Assembly: GCA_903927965.1 (NCBI GenBank)
Contig: CAIYPA010000088.1
Coordinates: forward strand, 1-35,060
Direction of reading: 5' to 3'
Source of the DNA: an uncultured Bacteroidia bacterium
GTDB taxonomy: Bacteria > Bacteroidota > Bacteroidia > Bacteroidales > Prolixibacteraceae
Length of the DNA: 35,060 nucleotides
In this document: piece by piece, positions 1 to 8,177 of the stretch
Layout: each line of letters begins with the position of its first letter
Position numbering within the stretch: the first letter of the stretch is position 1
Position numbers and translations under genes: made by a program
The notes under the pieces: model-generated
What the model saw: only the letters and a program-made list of their open reading frames with translations
What the model was told of the DNA's origin: nothing
Databases searched by the model: none

Positions 1-1503
1 GTCGCCAATGTTCGATTCATAACCCTCTGATGTGGCAATGATAAAGTCGTGGGCATTGGCCACCTTCGCCGCAGTCTCGACCTGCTCCAGTGTGGCATTC
101 TCAACCCCAAAAGAGATATTGTTGAAAAAAGTGTCATTGAAAAGGATCGGGTCCTGATTGACATTTCCCATCAAACCACGCAGGTCGGCAATCTTGTAAT
201 CGCGGATGTCAATCCCGTCAACAAAAATCTGCCCTTCGCTGACATCGTAAAACCTCGGCAGCAAATCGACAAAAGTGGACTTTCCCGAACCCGATTGTCC
301 CACAAGGGCAATGGTTTTTCCAATCGGAATGGTCAGGTTTACCTTTCTGAGCACATCATCTTCCTGATAACGAAAGGTCACCTCTCTGTATTCTATCTCT
401 TTTAAAAATCGTTTTACAGGAATCGGGTCCACCTTATCTTTGATATTGTTCTCAGCCATCATCACCATATCGATCCGTTCCATCGAAGCCAACCCTTTCT
501 GGATCGCATAGAAAGCTGTGGTAAACGATTTAGCTGGATTGATGATACTGTAAAAGAACACAAGATAGGTGATGAACTCAGCAGGAGCCAGAGTACTGTG
601 ATTGCTCAAAACCAACCTGCCGCCATACCATAAAACGATCACGATCACGGCTGTTCCAAGGAATTCGCTCATCGGATGTGCCAGATACCTGCGCCACATC
701 AAGCTGTTCATAATGTGGTAATATTCGGAGTTTTGCTTCGTGAAATGCACTTTTACCTTTTTTTCAGCATTGAAAGCTTTGATGATCCTGAGTCCTGAAA
801 GCGACTCCTCGATGGTCGAGAGAAGCTCCCCCATCTTGTTCTGACCCCGCATGGATGGCTTTTTCAGGCTCTTACCCACTTTACCGATCAGGTAACCTAC
901 AACAGGCAACAAAAGAAAAACAAACAAGGTAAGCTCCCACGACATATAGATCATTACACCCAGATAGATGATGATCAGCAATGGTTCTTTAAGGAGCATT
1001 TCGAGCGAACTCATAATGGAGTTGTCGATTTCCTGTACATCGTTGGTCATACGGGCAATGATATCCCCTTTGCGTTCCTCAGAAAAGAATCCAATCGGCA
1101 GTTCAAGAATTTTGTTGTAAATCTGGTTTCGGATATCCAGTACGACACCGTTCCGTAAGGGAACAAGGGCATACAACGCAAGGTAGGTGAACAAAACTTT
1201 CAAAAATACCATGATCATAAGGAAAATCCCAATATAGACCAAAGCCTTTTCACTACCAAACTTTTGTATGATTTCACTAAGTTGGTACATGATATTGCTT
1301 GTGAGACTATCAATTGTCATGGACCATTCGGCAGGTTTTGCAACTATCTTATGGGCACTGAACAAAACCTCAAGGACCGGCTTCAATGCGGCAAACTGAA
1401 AGGCCCCAAAAATTGCCCCTAAAAGGTTGAATCCAAAAGCTGCGACTACCAAGCCTTTGTAAGGACGGATAAACCGTTTTAATAGAAGGTAGAGACCTTT
1501 CAT
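1..1503 (-). CDS. ABC exporter, MsbA-like (C-terminus beyond window start)
   Basis: The frame is open from ATG at 1503 to base 1 (501 codons), so the C-terminal part lies outside the window. The N-terminal ~330 residues form a transmembrane domain with hydrophobic stretches near residues 17-45, 90-115 and 175-205. An ATP-binding domain follows, with Walker A GQSGSGKST at residues 402-410 and the Q-loop in NVNQDP. The LSGGQ signature and Walker B would lie beyond the edge. This fused membrane/ATPase layout is that of homodimeric type IV exporters such as MsbA, which flip lipid A or other lipids across the inner membrane. The substrate is inferred from family only. It starts 9 bp after the purB stop on the same strand, so the two are probably cotranscribed. 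Confidence 0.9.
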   Translation of the reverse strand, partial: MKGLYLLLKRFIRPYKGLVVAAFGFNLLGAIFGAFQFAALKPVLEVLFSAHKIVAKPAEWSMTIDSLTSNIMYQLSEIIQKFGSEKALVYIGIFLMIMVFLKVLFTYLALYALVPLRNGVVLDIRNQIYNKILELPIGFFSEERKGDIIARMTNDVQEIDNSIMSSLEMLLKEPLLIIIYLGVMIYMSWELTLFVFLLLPVVGYLIGKVGKSLKKPSMRGQNKMGELLSTIEESLSGLRIIKAFNAEKKVKVHFTKQNSEYYHIMNSLMWRRYLAHPMSEFLGTAVIVIVLWYGGRLVLSNHSTLAPAEFITYLVFFYSIINPAKSFTTAFYAIQKGLASMERIDMVMMAENNIKDKVDPIPVKRFLKEIEYREVTFRYQEDDVLRKVNLTIPIGKTIALVGQSGSGKSTFVDLLPRFYDVSEGQIFVDGIDIRDYKIADLRGLMGNVNQDPILFNDTFFNNISFGVENATLEQVETAAKVANAHDFIIATSEGYESNIGD

Positions 1504-1512
1504 TTCATATAA

Positions 1513-2862
1513 TTAAATAGACACCCCGGTATAATTGTGTGGGGTAATCCGTTTTAGTTCATTTTTAATTTCCTCATTGACTGATAGTTTATCAATGAAT
1601 TCATGGATTAATTCACGGTCGATTTTCCTGTTTACACGGGTCAGCTCTTTTAAAGCCTCGAACGGATTTGGATAGGCTTCGCGGCGAAGAATGGTTTGTA
1701 TTGCCTCTGCCACAACAGCCCAATTGTCCTCCAGGTCACGTTCAATGACTTCTGTATTCAAAAGCAACTTATCAAGCCCTTTCAATGTCGATTTGATTGC
1801 CAGGATTGTATGGGCAATCGGTACGCCAATGTTGCGCAATACAGTCGAATCGGTGAGGTCGCGTTGCAGACGCGAAATTGGGAGCTTTGCAGACAGGTGC
1901 TCGAATATGGCATTGGCTATCCCAAGGTTCCCTTCCGAATTTTCAAAATCGATCGGGTTCACTTTGTGGGGCATTGCCGATGAACCAACCTCGCCCTTTT
2001 TTATTTGCTGCTTGAAATAGCTCATGGAGATATAAGTCCAGAAATCCCTATCGAAATCGATCAGTATCGTATTGATCCGCTTCATGTTATCGAAGATCGC
2101 CCCATAATTGTCATAATGGGCAATCTGGGTTGTTGCCTGTGAACGCTCCAATTGGAGGGCATCACGCACAAAATTATTCGCAAAGTTCACCCAATTGATT
2201 GAAGGATAGGCAACATGATGCGCGTTGAAATTCCCGGTCGCACCGCCAAACTTGGCATTGCACGGGATCCCTTTCAACAACTCGACCTGCACATTGATCC
2301 TTTCAATAAATACTTTGATCTCTTTCCCCAAACGGGTTGGGGAAGCAGGCTGGCCGTGAGTTTTTGCAAGCATCGATACATCTTCCCATGCAAAAGCCAT
2401 GGCTTCCAATTTTGCGAGTAAATCGTCGATTAAAGGATGATAGACATTTTGCATTGCATCGCGCAGGGAGCATGGGACAGCCGTATTGTTGATGTCCTGA
2501 GAGGTCAATCCGAAATGGATAAATTCCTTGAATTTTTCCAGCCCCAAAATGTCGAACTGATCTTTGATGAAATATTCGACCGCTTTAACATCGTGGTTGG
2601 TCACTTTTTCGATCTCTTTGATTTGCTGTGCATCGCTTAGGTCGAACGATTCATAGATGCTCCGAAGGGCCAGTTTCAGTTCAGGGTTGAAATCCTTCAG
2701 CTGTTCAAGAGGTATTTCTGTCAATGCTATAAAGTACTCTATTTCAACATATACCCGATATTTGATCAGCGCAAATTCCGAAAAATACTCTGCAAGTTCC
2801 ACAATTTTGTCGCGGTATCTTCCGTCAATGGGGGAAATGGCTGTCAGTAATTTTAATTCCAT
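1513..2862 (-). CDS. purB: adenylosuccinate lyase
   Basis: This 449-aa protein should cleave SAICAR to AICAR and adenylosuccinate to AMP, two steps of purine synthesis in the cytoplasm. It carries the fumarase/aspartase superfamily signature SSAMPHKVNP near residues 294-303, whose loop holds the catalytic serine, plus THGQPASPT and TSQDINNTAVP. Length and the PIDFENSEG continuation match the E. coli-type PurB. I chose the ATG at 2862 because the protein then begins MELKLLTAISPIDGRY, the usual family start. A longer in-frame extension to 2943 would run through the promoter box. The gene is divergent from mqnA and is followed closely by the ABC exporter. Confidence 0.96.
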   Translation of the reverse strand: MELKLLTAISPIDGRYRDKIVELAEYFSEFALIKYRVYVEIEYFIALTEIPLEQLKDFNPELKLALRSIYESFDLSDAQQIKEIEKVTNHDVKAVEYFIKDQFDILGLEKFKEFIHFGLTSQDINNTAVPCSLRDAMQNVYHPLIDDLLAKLEAMAFAWEDVSMLAKTHGQPASPTRLGKEIKVFIERINVQVELLKGIPCNAKFGGATGNFNAHHVAYPSINWVNFANNFVRDALQLERSQATTQIAHYDNYGAIFDNMKRINTILIDFDRDFWTYISMSYFKQQIKKGEVGSSAMPHKVNPIDFENSEGNLGIANAIFEHLSAKLPISRLQRDLTDSTVLRNIGVPIAHTILAIKSTLKGLDKLLLNTEVIERDLEDNWAVVAEAIQTILRREAYPNPFEALKELTRVNRKIDRELIHEFIDKLSVNEEIKNELKRITPHNYTGVSI

Positions 2863-2887
2863 CGTTTTTAACTTTTTCTTTTCTTCG

Positions 2888-2895
2888 CAAAGGTA
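2888..2895 (-). promoter_or_regulatory. candidate -7 box of purB
   Basis: The minus strand reads TACCTTTG, a full match to the Bacteroidota -7 consensus TAnnTTTG. It lies 25 nt upstream of the chosen purB ATG, so transcription would start near 2880. I did not find a convincing -33 TTTG at the usual distance. Confidence 0.5.
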
Positions 2896-2965
2896 GTAAA
2901 ATCTGTTAAAACTGATTGTTGGCTGTGACCTTTGAAATGTCATGCTGATTATCTGAAAACTTTGC

Positions 2966-2973
2966 TATGTTTG
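2966..2973 (+). promoter_or_regulatory. candidate -7 box of mqnA
   Basis: TATGTTTG matches TAnnTTTG fully and lies 18 nt before the mqnA ATG. A second match, TAAATTTG at 2981-2988, is probably too close to the start codon to serve. No clear -33 box is visible. Confidence 0.4.
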
Positions 2974-2991
2974 CTTTTGTTAAATTTGATT

Positions 2992-3741
2992 ATGGGAAAA
3001 ATAAGAATTTCTGCTGTTTCGTACCTCAATACGAAACCTTTTGTATATGGGTTGCAACACTCGGATCTGATCGAAAAGGTTGATCTTTCGTTGGATATAC
3101 CCTCACTCTGTGCATTTAAGCTTTCAAATGACTTGGCTGATATTGGGTTGGTTCCGGTTGCCGCTATTGCTGATGTACCAGGGGCACACATCATCTCCGA
3201 CTATTGCATTGCTTCTTCCGGGGCTGTCAGGACAGTGATCCTTGTAAGCAATGTGCCGTTAAAAGAGATAACCAATATCATTTTGGATGACCAATCAAGG
3301 ACTTCTGTTCAATTGGTTAAAGTATTGGCGAAACATTTCTGGAAGATTGCCCCTGTCTGGGAAAACGGTAAAACCGGGTTTGCCGAACAGGAACTTGATC
3401 CTACTACCGCTGCCGTTGTAATTGGTGACAAGGCATTTGCAGCTTCTGCCAGATATAAATATTGTTACGACATGGGCGAGGCATGGAAAACCTTTACCGG
3501 GTTTGATTTTGTTTTTGCCTGTTGGATAGCCAACAAACCTTTGCCCATTGAGTTTGTATCAGAATTTAACCAGGCCATGGAAATGGGTGTGTTACAAATC
3601 CAGCAAGTAATCGATGAATATGAAAAGGTCTATCCGGACTATCGGATCAACGAATATTTCCACGAAAACCTCGGTTTGGTATTCGATGAACCGAAACGCA
3701 AAGGGCTTGAATTGTTCCTAAACCTCATCAAATCCTTGTAA
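2992..3741 (+). CDS. mqnA: chorismate dehydratase, futalosine menaquinone pathway
   Basis: This 250-aa protein begins MGKIRISAVSYLNTKPFVYG, the typical MqnA opening. The family has a periplasmic-binding-protein-like fold without a signal peptide and turns chorismate into 3-(1-carboxyvinyl)benzoate, the first step of the futalosine route to menaquinone. Other matching stretches are DIGLVPVAAIAD near residue 65 and the FACWIANKP segment in the second half. I chose ATG 2992 because upstream in-frame codons give an unrelated hydrophobic leader and overlap the promoter. The gene is alone on this strand, divergent from purB, and is followed by the 11-bp repeats. It implies menaquinone synthesis without MenF/MenD-type enzymes, though no other mqn gene is in the window. 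Confidence 0.92.
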   Translation: MGKIRISAVSYLNTKPFVYGLQHSDLIEKVDLSLDIPSLCAFKLSNDLADIGLVPVAAIADVPGAHIISDYCIASSGAVRTVILVSNVPLKEITNIILDDQSRTSVQLVKVLAKHFWKIAPVWENGKTGFAEQELDPTTAAVVIGDKAFAASARYKYCYDMGEAWKTFTGFDFVFACWIANKPLPIEFVSEFNQAMEMGVLQIQQVIDEYEKVYPDYRINEYFHENLGLVFDEPKRKGLELFLNLIKSL

Positions 3742-3767
3742 TTAGCTGACATCTAAATATTTCCATC

Positions 3768-3811
3768 TTATTTCAACTTTATTTCAATTTTATTTCAACT
3801 TTATTTCAACT
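3768..3811. repeat. four tandem 11-bp repeats upstream of LytTR gene
   Basis: Four head-to-tail copies of TTATTTCAACT occur at 3768, 3779, 3790 and 3801. The second has one change (TTATTTCAATT). An inverted copy, AAAGTTGAAAT, is at 3899-3909. The 11-bp period puts each copy on about the same face of the helix. The minus-strand core AAAGTTGAA fits 8 of 9 positions of the published LytTR half-site pattern, so this may be an autoregulatory site. That role is inference. Confidence 0.75.
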
Positions 3812-3880
3812 TACACATCCAATTATTTAAATAAATGAATATAAAATATGGATAAGTTAGTTATTTGGAAATTAAAATCC

Positions 3881-3888
3881 TATATTTG
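3881..3888 (+). promoter_or_regulatory. candidate -7 box of the LytTR/kinase operon
   Basis: TATATTTG matches TAnnTTTG and lies 29 nt before the ATG at 3918. The inverted 11-bp copy at 3899-3909 would fall just after the transcription start, between promoter and start codon, where a bound protein could block transcription. A TTTG at 3864-3867 is closer than the usual -33 spacing. Confidence 0.45.
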
Positions 3889-3917
3889 ATATTTAATGAA
3901 AGTTGAAATATTAAGTA

Positions 3918-4673
3918 ATGATGACCGCCCCAACAATAATTACCATGCTCACATCCATCATCGTTGATGATGAACTTTTTGGCAGGGAGAACCTCAGGAT
4001 TGTCATCGAAAACTATTGTCCTGAAATTGAAGTGCTTGGGTGTGCTGATTCTGTTGTCTCAGCCAGGGAACTTGTAAATATCCAGCATCCGGATGTCGTT
4101 TTTCTTGACATCAACATGCCGGTACTTGATGGGTTTGATTTTCTCGATGGTTTTGAAGACCGGAATTTTCTTGTCGTATTCGTAAGTGCCCACGAAGAGT
4201 TTGGGATCAGGGCTGTGAAAGCAGGAGCTGCTGACTATCTTCTTAAACCTTTAAATATCAAGGAACTAAAACAAACTGTCAAAAACCTTTTGACTTTAAA
4301 AAACAAACATACAAAAATCGAACCTTTTCACGAGTCAGACAAGATTGCAGTTCCATCGTCCCATGGTTTTGATTTAATTGCAATTGATGATCTGATTCGT
4401 CTGGAAGCCGATGGATGTTATACAACTATTATTGTAACAGACGGTAAGAACAAAACTGTTTCACGGACGTTGAAGGAATATGAAGATACATTGCCTAAAG
4501 GCTGCTTCTTTAGGGCACATAAATCGCACCTGATCAATTTGAAGTATGTTAAAGATTATTCAAGTTTCGGCGGCTATTCTATTACGATGTCCGATGGCAG
4601 TAAGGTTGAACTGTCGCGCCGTAAAGCACCTGATTTTATTCTAAAGATAAAGGCAATGTTAAAAACAACCTGA
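3918..4673 (+). CDS. LytTR-family response regulator
   Basis: This is a 251-aa two-domain regulator. Residues ~12-130 are a receiver domain with the acidic pair DD at 17-18, the likely phospho-acceptor D64 in VFLDINMP, and the conserved lysine in LLKPLN. Residues ~150-250 are a LytTR DNA-binding domain (IRLEADGCYT, RAHKSHLINLKYV, ELSRRKAPDF), the AlgR/AgrA/LytR class that binds paired direct repeats. Two starts are possible: ATG 3918 (or 3921), or ATG 3945, which gives the more usual MLTSIIVDDE beginning. The kinase gene starts 2 bp after the stop, so they form one operon. The ACCGTT triplet at 7723-7773 is its best candidate target. Confidence 0.94.
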   Translation: MMTAPTIITMLTSIIVDDELFGRENLRIVIENYCPEIEVLGCADSVVSARELVNIQHPDVVFLDINMPVLDGFDFLDGFEDRNFLVVFVSAHEEFGIRAVKAGAADYLLKPLNIKELKQTVKNLLTLKNKHTKIEPFHESDKIAVPSSHGFDLIAIDDLIRLEADGCYTTIIVTDGKNKTVSRTLKEYEDTLPKGCFFRAHKSHLINLKYVKDYSSFGGYSITMSDGSKVELSRRKAPDFILKIKAMLKTT

Positions 4674-4675
4674 AC

Positions 4676-7663
4676 ATGCTTAACAGGAAAATTCTTTTGG
4701 CTTTAATCTCTTTTCTTTCATTTGTCAGGGTTAATTCACAGACACCTTCCTTTTATCATTACACTGCAACTGACGGGTTGGCTTCTTCGACTGTTTATGA
4801 TCTTATCCAGGATAAAAACGGATTGGTGTGGTTTGCCACATCTAACGGATTGAGCAATTTCGATGGCATTCACTTCTCGACATTCAGGACCAAAGATGGG
4901 CTTAATTCCAATTCTGTCATCTCGATGGTTGAAGGGAGATATGGTGAAATCTATATTGGGAATTATGAAAAAGGGATCAATGTTTTAAGAAATGGGCACG
5001 TTGAAAACTACTGCAAAAAGATAAAAGGGAAAAATTTCGCCACATCCTACATGCTTCTTGACACATTGGCACAGGGAGACCAAAAATTATATGCTTATCG
5101 TTCGTGGGGAAGTATCAATGTATTCCATGAAAAAATTGGCGATAGCAGATCAGACTATACTTTTTCCATAAACAAGCACATCATCAAACTAGAACAGCTA
5201 AAAGATGGACGTATAATCTCCTTAACTACAAAAGGACTAGACGAATTTATTGGCGATTCGCTTAGATCGTTAAATATCAATGGATTACCTGAATCACCAA
5301 TTTATTGTCTATCACAAGGAAAAGAAGGTGATTTTTACCTTGGTACAAGGGGAATGATCTACCAGATAAACAAAAATAGTGTTGTCCAACGAATTAAGAT
5401 AAACCTGAATGGAAATAATGATGTAGTTTCAATCCTGACAGACAGGAATGGCAATATCTGGTTTTCGGTCATGAACCGGGGTTTCTATTTAATCCAAAAA
5501 GGTTCAGATAACTACATTGACATTGGGAGTAAAATGAACCTTCAGAATACCCTTGTCAACAATTTTCTTGAAGACAATGAAGGAAATATCTGGGTAAGTA
5601 CCTTTGGTAAAGGGGTTTATTGCCTCAACAATCTTTACCTGAAAAACTTCAACGAGAACGATGGGTTGAGCAACAACAATATCTATTCAATGGAAAAGGT
5701 AAGCTCCGGCAAGTTAATCATCGGGACTTTTAACGGGATTAATATTTTCGAAAACGGGAAATTTTATCCTTTAAAGAGAAATTCTGGAAAAACCTTAACC
5801 GAAAATATAAACCATATCTCGAATTTTAATGACGAAATATATGTTTGTGGTGCTTTTGGCGGAAGCGAAATAATCAATTTAGCTTATCAAGGGATCAATT
5901 TTCATTTATTGGTTTATTCGGCATTCTGCAAAACGACATGGGGGGATTACCTTTTTGGCCAATGGGACAATTCGATATCTATTCACAGCAATATTAAGTT
6001 CATTAACAGTGAATTATCCAAAAAATACATTTTTGGGGACCGTACAAATGTTAACCGCATCAATTCTATTTTTGAGGATGCACAAAAGAATGTCTGGATT
6101 GGAACCGGTCTTGGTTTGTGCAAACTTTCGCCCTACACTGGAAAAACCGGATTGAAAGAATGGAATAAGCGATTGTTCCCTTCCGATCCTGTACTTAACT
6201 CCAAAATCACAGCGATCTACGAAGATACTAAAGGCACTGTTTGGTTTGCTTCGGAGAGGGGTATTGGGGTTTATGACCCTAAGAATGACTCCGTCAAAAC
6301 TTTTACTGCTCTAAAAGGATTTGATTTTTCCTCCTCTACTTCAATTGCTTCAGATAACAAAATGAGGATATGGGTGGGAAACATGAAAGGCTTATATCTG
6401 ATTAATAATGAAGATGTTAAATTTCTAAATACACAAACCGGCCTTCCATCCGATGAGGTATTTTCGCTTTGTTACGACAATAAAAATGACCAGCTGTACA
6501 TTGGCACAAGTAATGGCCTCTCGGTATTAAATGTGAAGCTTTTCGACAGTTACCCAAACCCTCCACCAAACGTCAAAATAACTAAGGTTGCGGTAGGTGA
6601 TTCTGTTTTTATTGATCCTAACAATTTAATATTTAAACCGGACCAAAACCATATCACCATTGGATTCAAAGCTTTAAGTTATTCCTCTCCCGGTTCTGTC
6701 AAGTATAAATATGTATTGAATCGGGATTCATCTGAAACTGACCAGGATTTCCTTGATTTTAGGTCACTTGACCATGGGAAATATAAGTTGACTATTGTTG
6801 CAAAATGTCAGAACAGTGTCTGGGGAAAACCTTGCAGTATCGAATTTGAAATTAAACCCCGATATTATGAGACCCTTTTGTTCAAGTTTGGAATGGTCCT
6901 CTTTATCGTTCTAATATCCATCACATTTATATCGTGGAGATGGAAACTGCAAAATAATAAAAACAGGCATGACCTGGAATTGTCTGAAAGGATCAATGAA
7001 TTGAAACACCAGGCACTTTCCGCAATGATGAACCCCCATTTTATTTTTAATGCGCTCAACTCTGTCCAATACCTTATCAATTCCAAACGGAACGAAGAGG
7101 CAAATGATTATGTTTCAATGATGGCCAGATTGATCAGGAAAAACCTCGACACAGCTGGAAATGGGTTTATCCCGATCTCGGAAGAAATTGCCCGCCTTAG
7201 GTTATATCTTGATCTTGAAAAACTCAGGTTTCAGGAAAGTTTTACCTATGAAGTTGTTACAGGAGACAGTGTAGATCCCGGATCGGTTCAGATCCCGAAC
7301 ATGATCATTCAACCATTTGTTGAAAATACCCTTTGGCACGGAATTATAAATAGTGGAAATGCAGGAAAGGTCACCATTTCCTTTTTATTTGAAGAAGTAA
7401 ATATTGATTCAGTCATATCCAAATCATTGATTATTAAAATCTCAGATAATGGAATAGGAATCAATGAGGCACGGAAGCATAAATCAGAAGACCATATTTC
7501 AAAAGGGATACAGATTATTGAAGAGCGTCTCAGGTTGTTGAGCACAAAAATGGACCTCCCAAAACCGATCATGCTCGAAGACCTCAGCAACAGGAACAAT
7601 AACTCACACGGAACAGAAGTGATAATTTCATTGCCGCCACAGCTTTATAAAATAAGCGGCTAG
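4676..7663 (+). CDS. propeller sensor histidine kinase (LytS/His_kinase class)
   Basis: This 995-aa sensor has a signal peptide (cleavage near VNSQT) and about 630 residues of two-component-regulator propeller repeats (DKNGLVWFATSNGLSNFDG, DNEGNIWVSTFGKGVYC, DTKGTVWFASERGIGVYD). A Y_Y_Y-type beta domain follows near 655-725, then one membrane helix near 735-757. The cytoplasmic kinase core has its phospho-acceptor H788 in MNPHFIFN, the N-box IIQPFVENTLWHGI and the G-box SDNGIGI. This is the short His_kinase/HATPase form that pairs with LytTR regulators, here the upstream neighbour. It is not a hybrid kinase and has no AraC domain, unlike many propeller sensors of polysaccharide loci. The periplasmic ligand cannot be told from sequence. 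Confidence 0.94.
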   Translation: MLNRKILLALISFLSFVRVNSQTPSFYHYTATDGLASSTVYDLIQDKNGLVWFATSNGLSNFDGIHFSTFRTKDGLNSNSVISMVEGRYGEIYIGNYEKGINVLRNGHVENYCKKIKGKNFATSYMLLDTLAQGDQKLYAYRSWGSINVFHEKIGDSRSDYTFSINKHIIKLEQLKDGRIISLTTKGLDEFIGDSLRSLNINGLPESPIYCLSQGKEGDFYLGTRGMIYQINKNSVVQRIKINLNGNNDVVSILTDRNGNIWFSVMNRGFYLIQKGSDNYIDIGSKMNLQNTLVNNFLEDNEGNIWVSTFGKGVYCLNNLYLKNFNENDGLSNNNIYSMEKVSSGKLIIGTFNGINIFENGKFYPLKRNSGKTLTENINHISNFNDEIYVCGAFGGSEIINLAYQGINFHLLVYSAFCKTTWGDYLFGQWDNSISIHSNIKFINSELSKKYIFGDRTNVNRINSIFEDAQKNVWIGTGLGLCKLSPYTGKTGLKEWNKRLFPSDPVLNSKITAIYEDTKGTVWFASERGIGVYDPKNDSVKTFTALKGFDFSSSTSIASDNKMRIWVGNMKGLYLINNEDVKFLNTQTGLPSDEVFSLCYDNKNDQLYIGTSNGLSVLNVKLFDSYPNPPPNVKITKVAVGDSVFIDPNNLIFKPDQNHITIGFKALSYSSPGSVKYKYVLNRDSSETDQDFLDFRSLDHGKYKLTIVAKCQNSVWGKPCSIEFEIKPRYYETLLFKFGMVLFIVLISITFISWRWKLQNNKNRHDLELSERINELKHQALSAMMNPHFIFNALNSVQYLINSKRNEEANDYVSMMARLIRKNLDTAGNGFIPISEEIARLRLYLDLEKLRFQESFTYEVVTGDSVDPGSVQIPNMIIQPFVENTLWHGIINSGNAGKVTISFLFEEVNIDSVISKSLIIKISDNGIGINEARKHKSEDHISKGIQIIEERLRLLSTKMDLPKPIMLEDLSNRNNNSHGTEVIISLPPQLYKISG

Positions 7664-7664
7664 T

Positions 7665-7707
7665 AACTGGCGGCTTGCAACTAGCTGGCCTCCGATAAGT
7701 AACTTGC
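7665..7707. repeat. decayed heptamer repeat at left edge of the cassette
   Basis: Right after the kinase stop codon lie three in-phase heptamers, AACTGGC, GGCTTGC and AACTAGC (7665-7685). A further AACTTGC is at 7701-7707, one base out of phase. They match the units of the 25-copy array at 18002-18176, so this looks like a degenerate member of the same repeat family. Confidence 0.6.
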
Positions 7708-7722
7708 AACCAAACCTGAAAT

Positions 7723-7773
7723 ACCGTTAAATTGATTTTTACTACCGTTCGTTTGCCGATACCCACCGTTAAC
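7723..7773 (+). promoter_or_regulatory. triple ACCGTT direct repeat, probable LytTR operator
   Basis: ACCGTT occurs at 7723, 7744 and 7765, two spacings of exactly 21 bp. The nonamers are ACCGTTAAA, ACCGTTCGT and ACCGTTAAC. The published LytTR pattern, [TA][AC][CA]GTTN[AG][TG] repeated with a 12-13 bp spacer, is matched at 8, 9 and 8 of 9 positions. A 12-bp spacer gives the 21-bp period seen here. The site lies between the LytTR/kinase operon and the secreted cassette, just upstream of a candidate promoter. The match is seen directly; binding by the regulator at 3918 is inference. Confidence 0.75.
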
Positions 7774-7783
7774 TGATTTGCTA

Positions 7784-7814
7784 TTGTGGATCGGGGCAAT
7801 CTGATGTAGGTTTA
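7784..7814 (+). promoter_or_regulatory. candidate promoter of the cassette
   Basis: TTG at 7784-7786, a 20-bp spacer and TAGGTTTA at 7807-7814 resemble the Bacteroidota -33/-7 layout, with one mismatch in the -7 box. It begins 11 bp after the last LytTR half-site, and the predicted start lies a few nucleotides before the ATG at 7837. A weak box next to activator sites would fit positive control. Confidence 0.35.
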
Positions 7815-7836
7815 AACAAAAGTTTAATCCTCTAAG

Positions 7837-8085
7837 ATGAATATTGTTAAAAAGCTGGTGGATTTATTTACTAAAAAGCAAGTTCGGCCTGCTCCTCTTA
7901 TCATTATCAAAAAAGACAAAGCAGAAGGCAACGTAATGGAATACAAATCCATTGACGATGCAATAGCCGATCTGGAAAAAGATCCCAATGTATCTTCCGC
8001 AAAAATTGAAAATCTAAAATCATCACTGAAGCAATTGAAGAACAAAACTTCAATCAAGATCAGAAATGGGGATATTTTACTTTAA
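7837..8085 (+). CDS. small charged hypothetical protein
   Basis: An 82-aa protein that I do not recognise. It is lysine-rich, has no signal peptide or membrane helix, and has a predicted helical middle (SIDDAIADLEKDP then ENLKSSLKQLKN) and a short beta-like end (IKIRNGDILL). It is the first reading frame after the LytTR-type operator and the candidate promoter, which supports it being real and coregulated with the cassette. An overlapping minus-strand frame (7824-8057) is less likely. The product would be cytoplasmic, unlike every later gene of the cassette. Confidence 0.6.
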   Translation: MNIVKKLVDLFTKKQVRPAPLIIIKKDKAEGNVMEYKSIDDAIADLEKDPNVSSAKIENLKSSLKQLKNKTSIKIRNGDILL

Positions 8086-8177
8086 ATACCTGATTATCTG
8101 AATTAACAATATGCGATATAAACGACTGTATGAATATATAATGATTGAACTCAACATTAATAAATAACAAAAAAGTA

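Noticed and set aside
49-405. Plus-strand frame of 118 codons
   Set aside because: It lies antisense to the ATP-binding domain of the ABC exporter, whose Walker A and Q-loop are intact on the other strand.
7824-8057. Minus-strand 77-codon frame
   Set aside because: It overlaps the 82-codon plus-strand gene, which has the better position behind the operator and promoter. The minus frame has no promoter and unusual serine/phenylalanine-rich composition.
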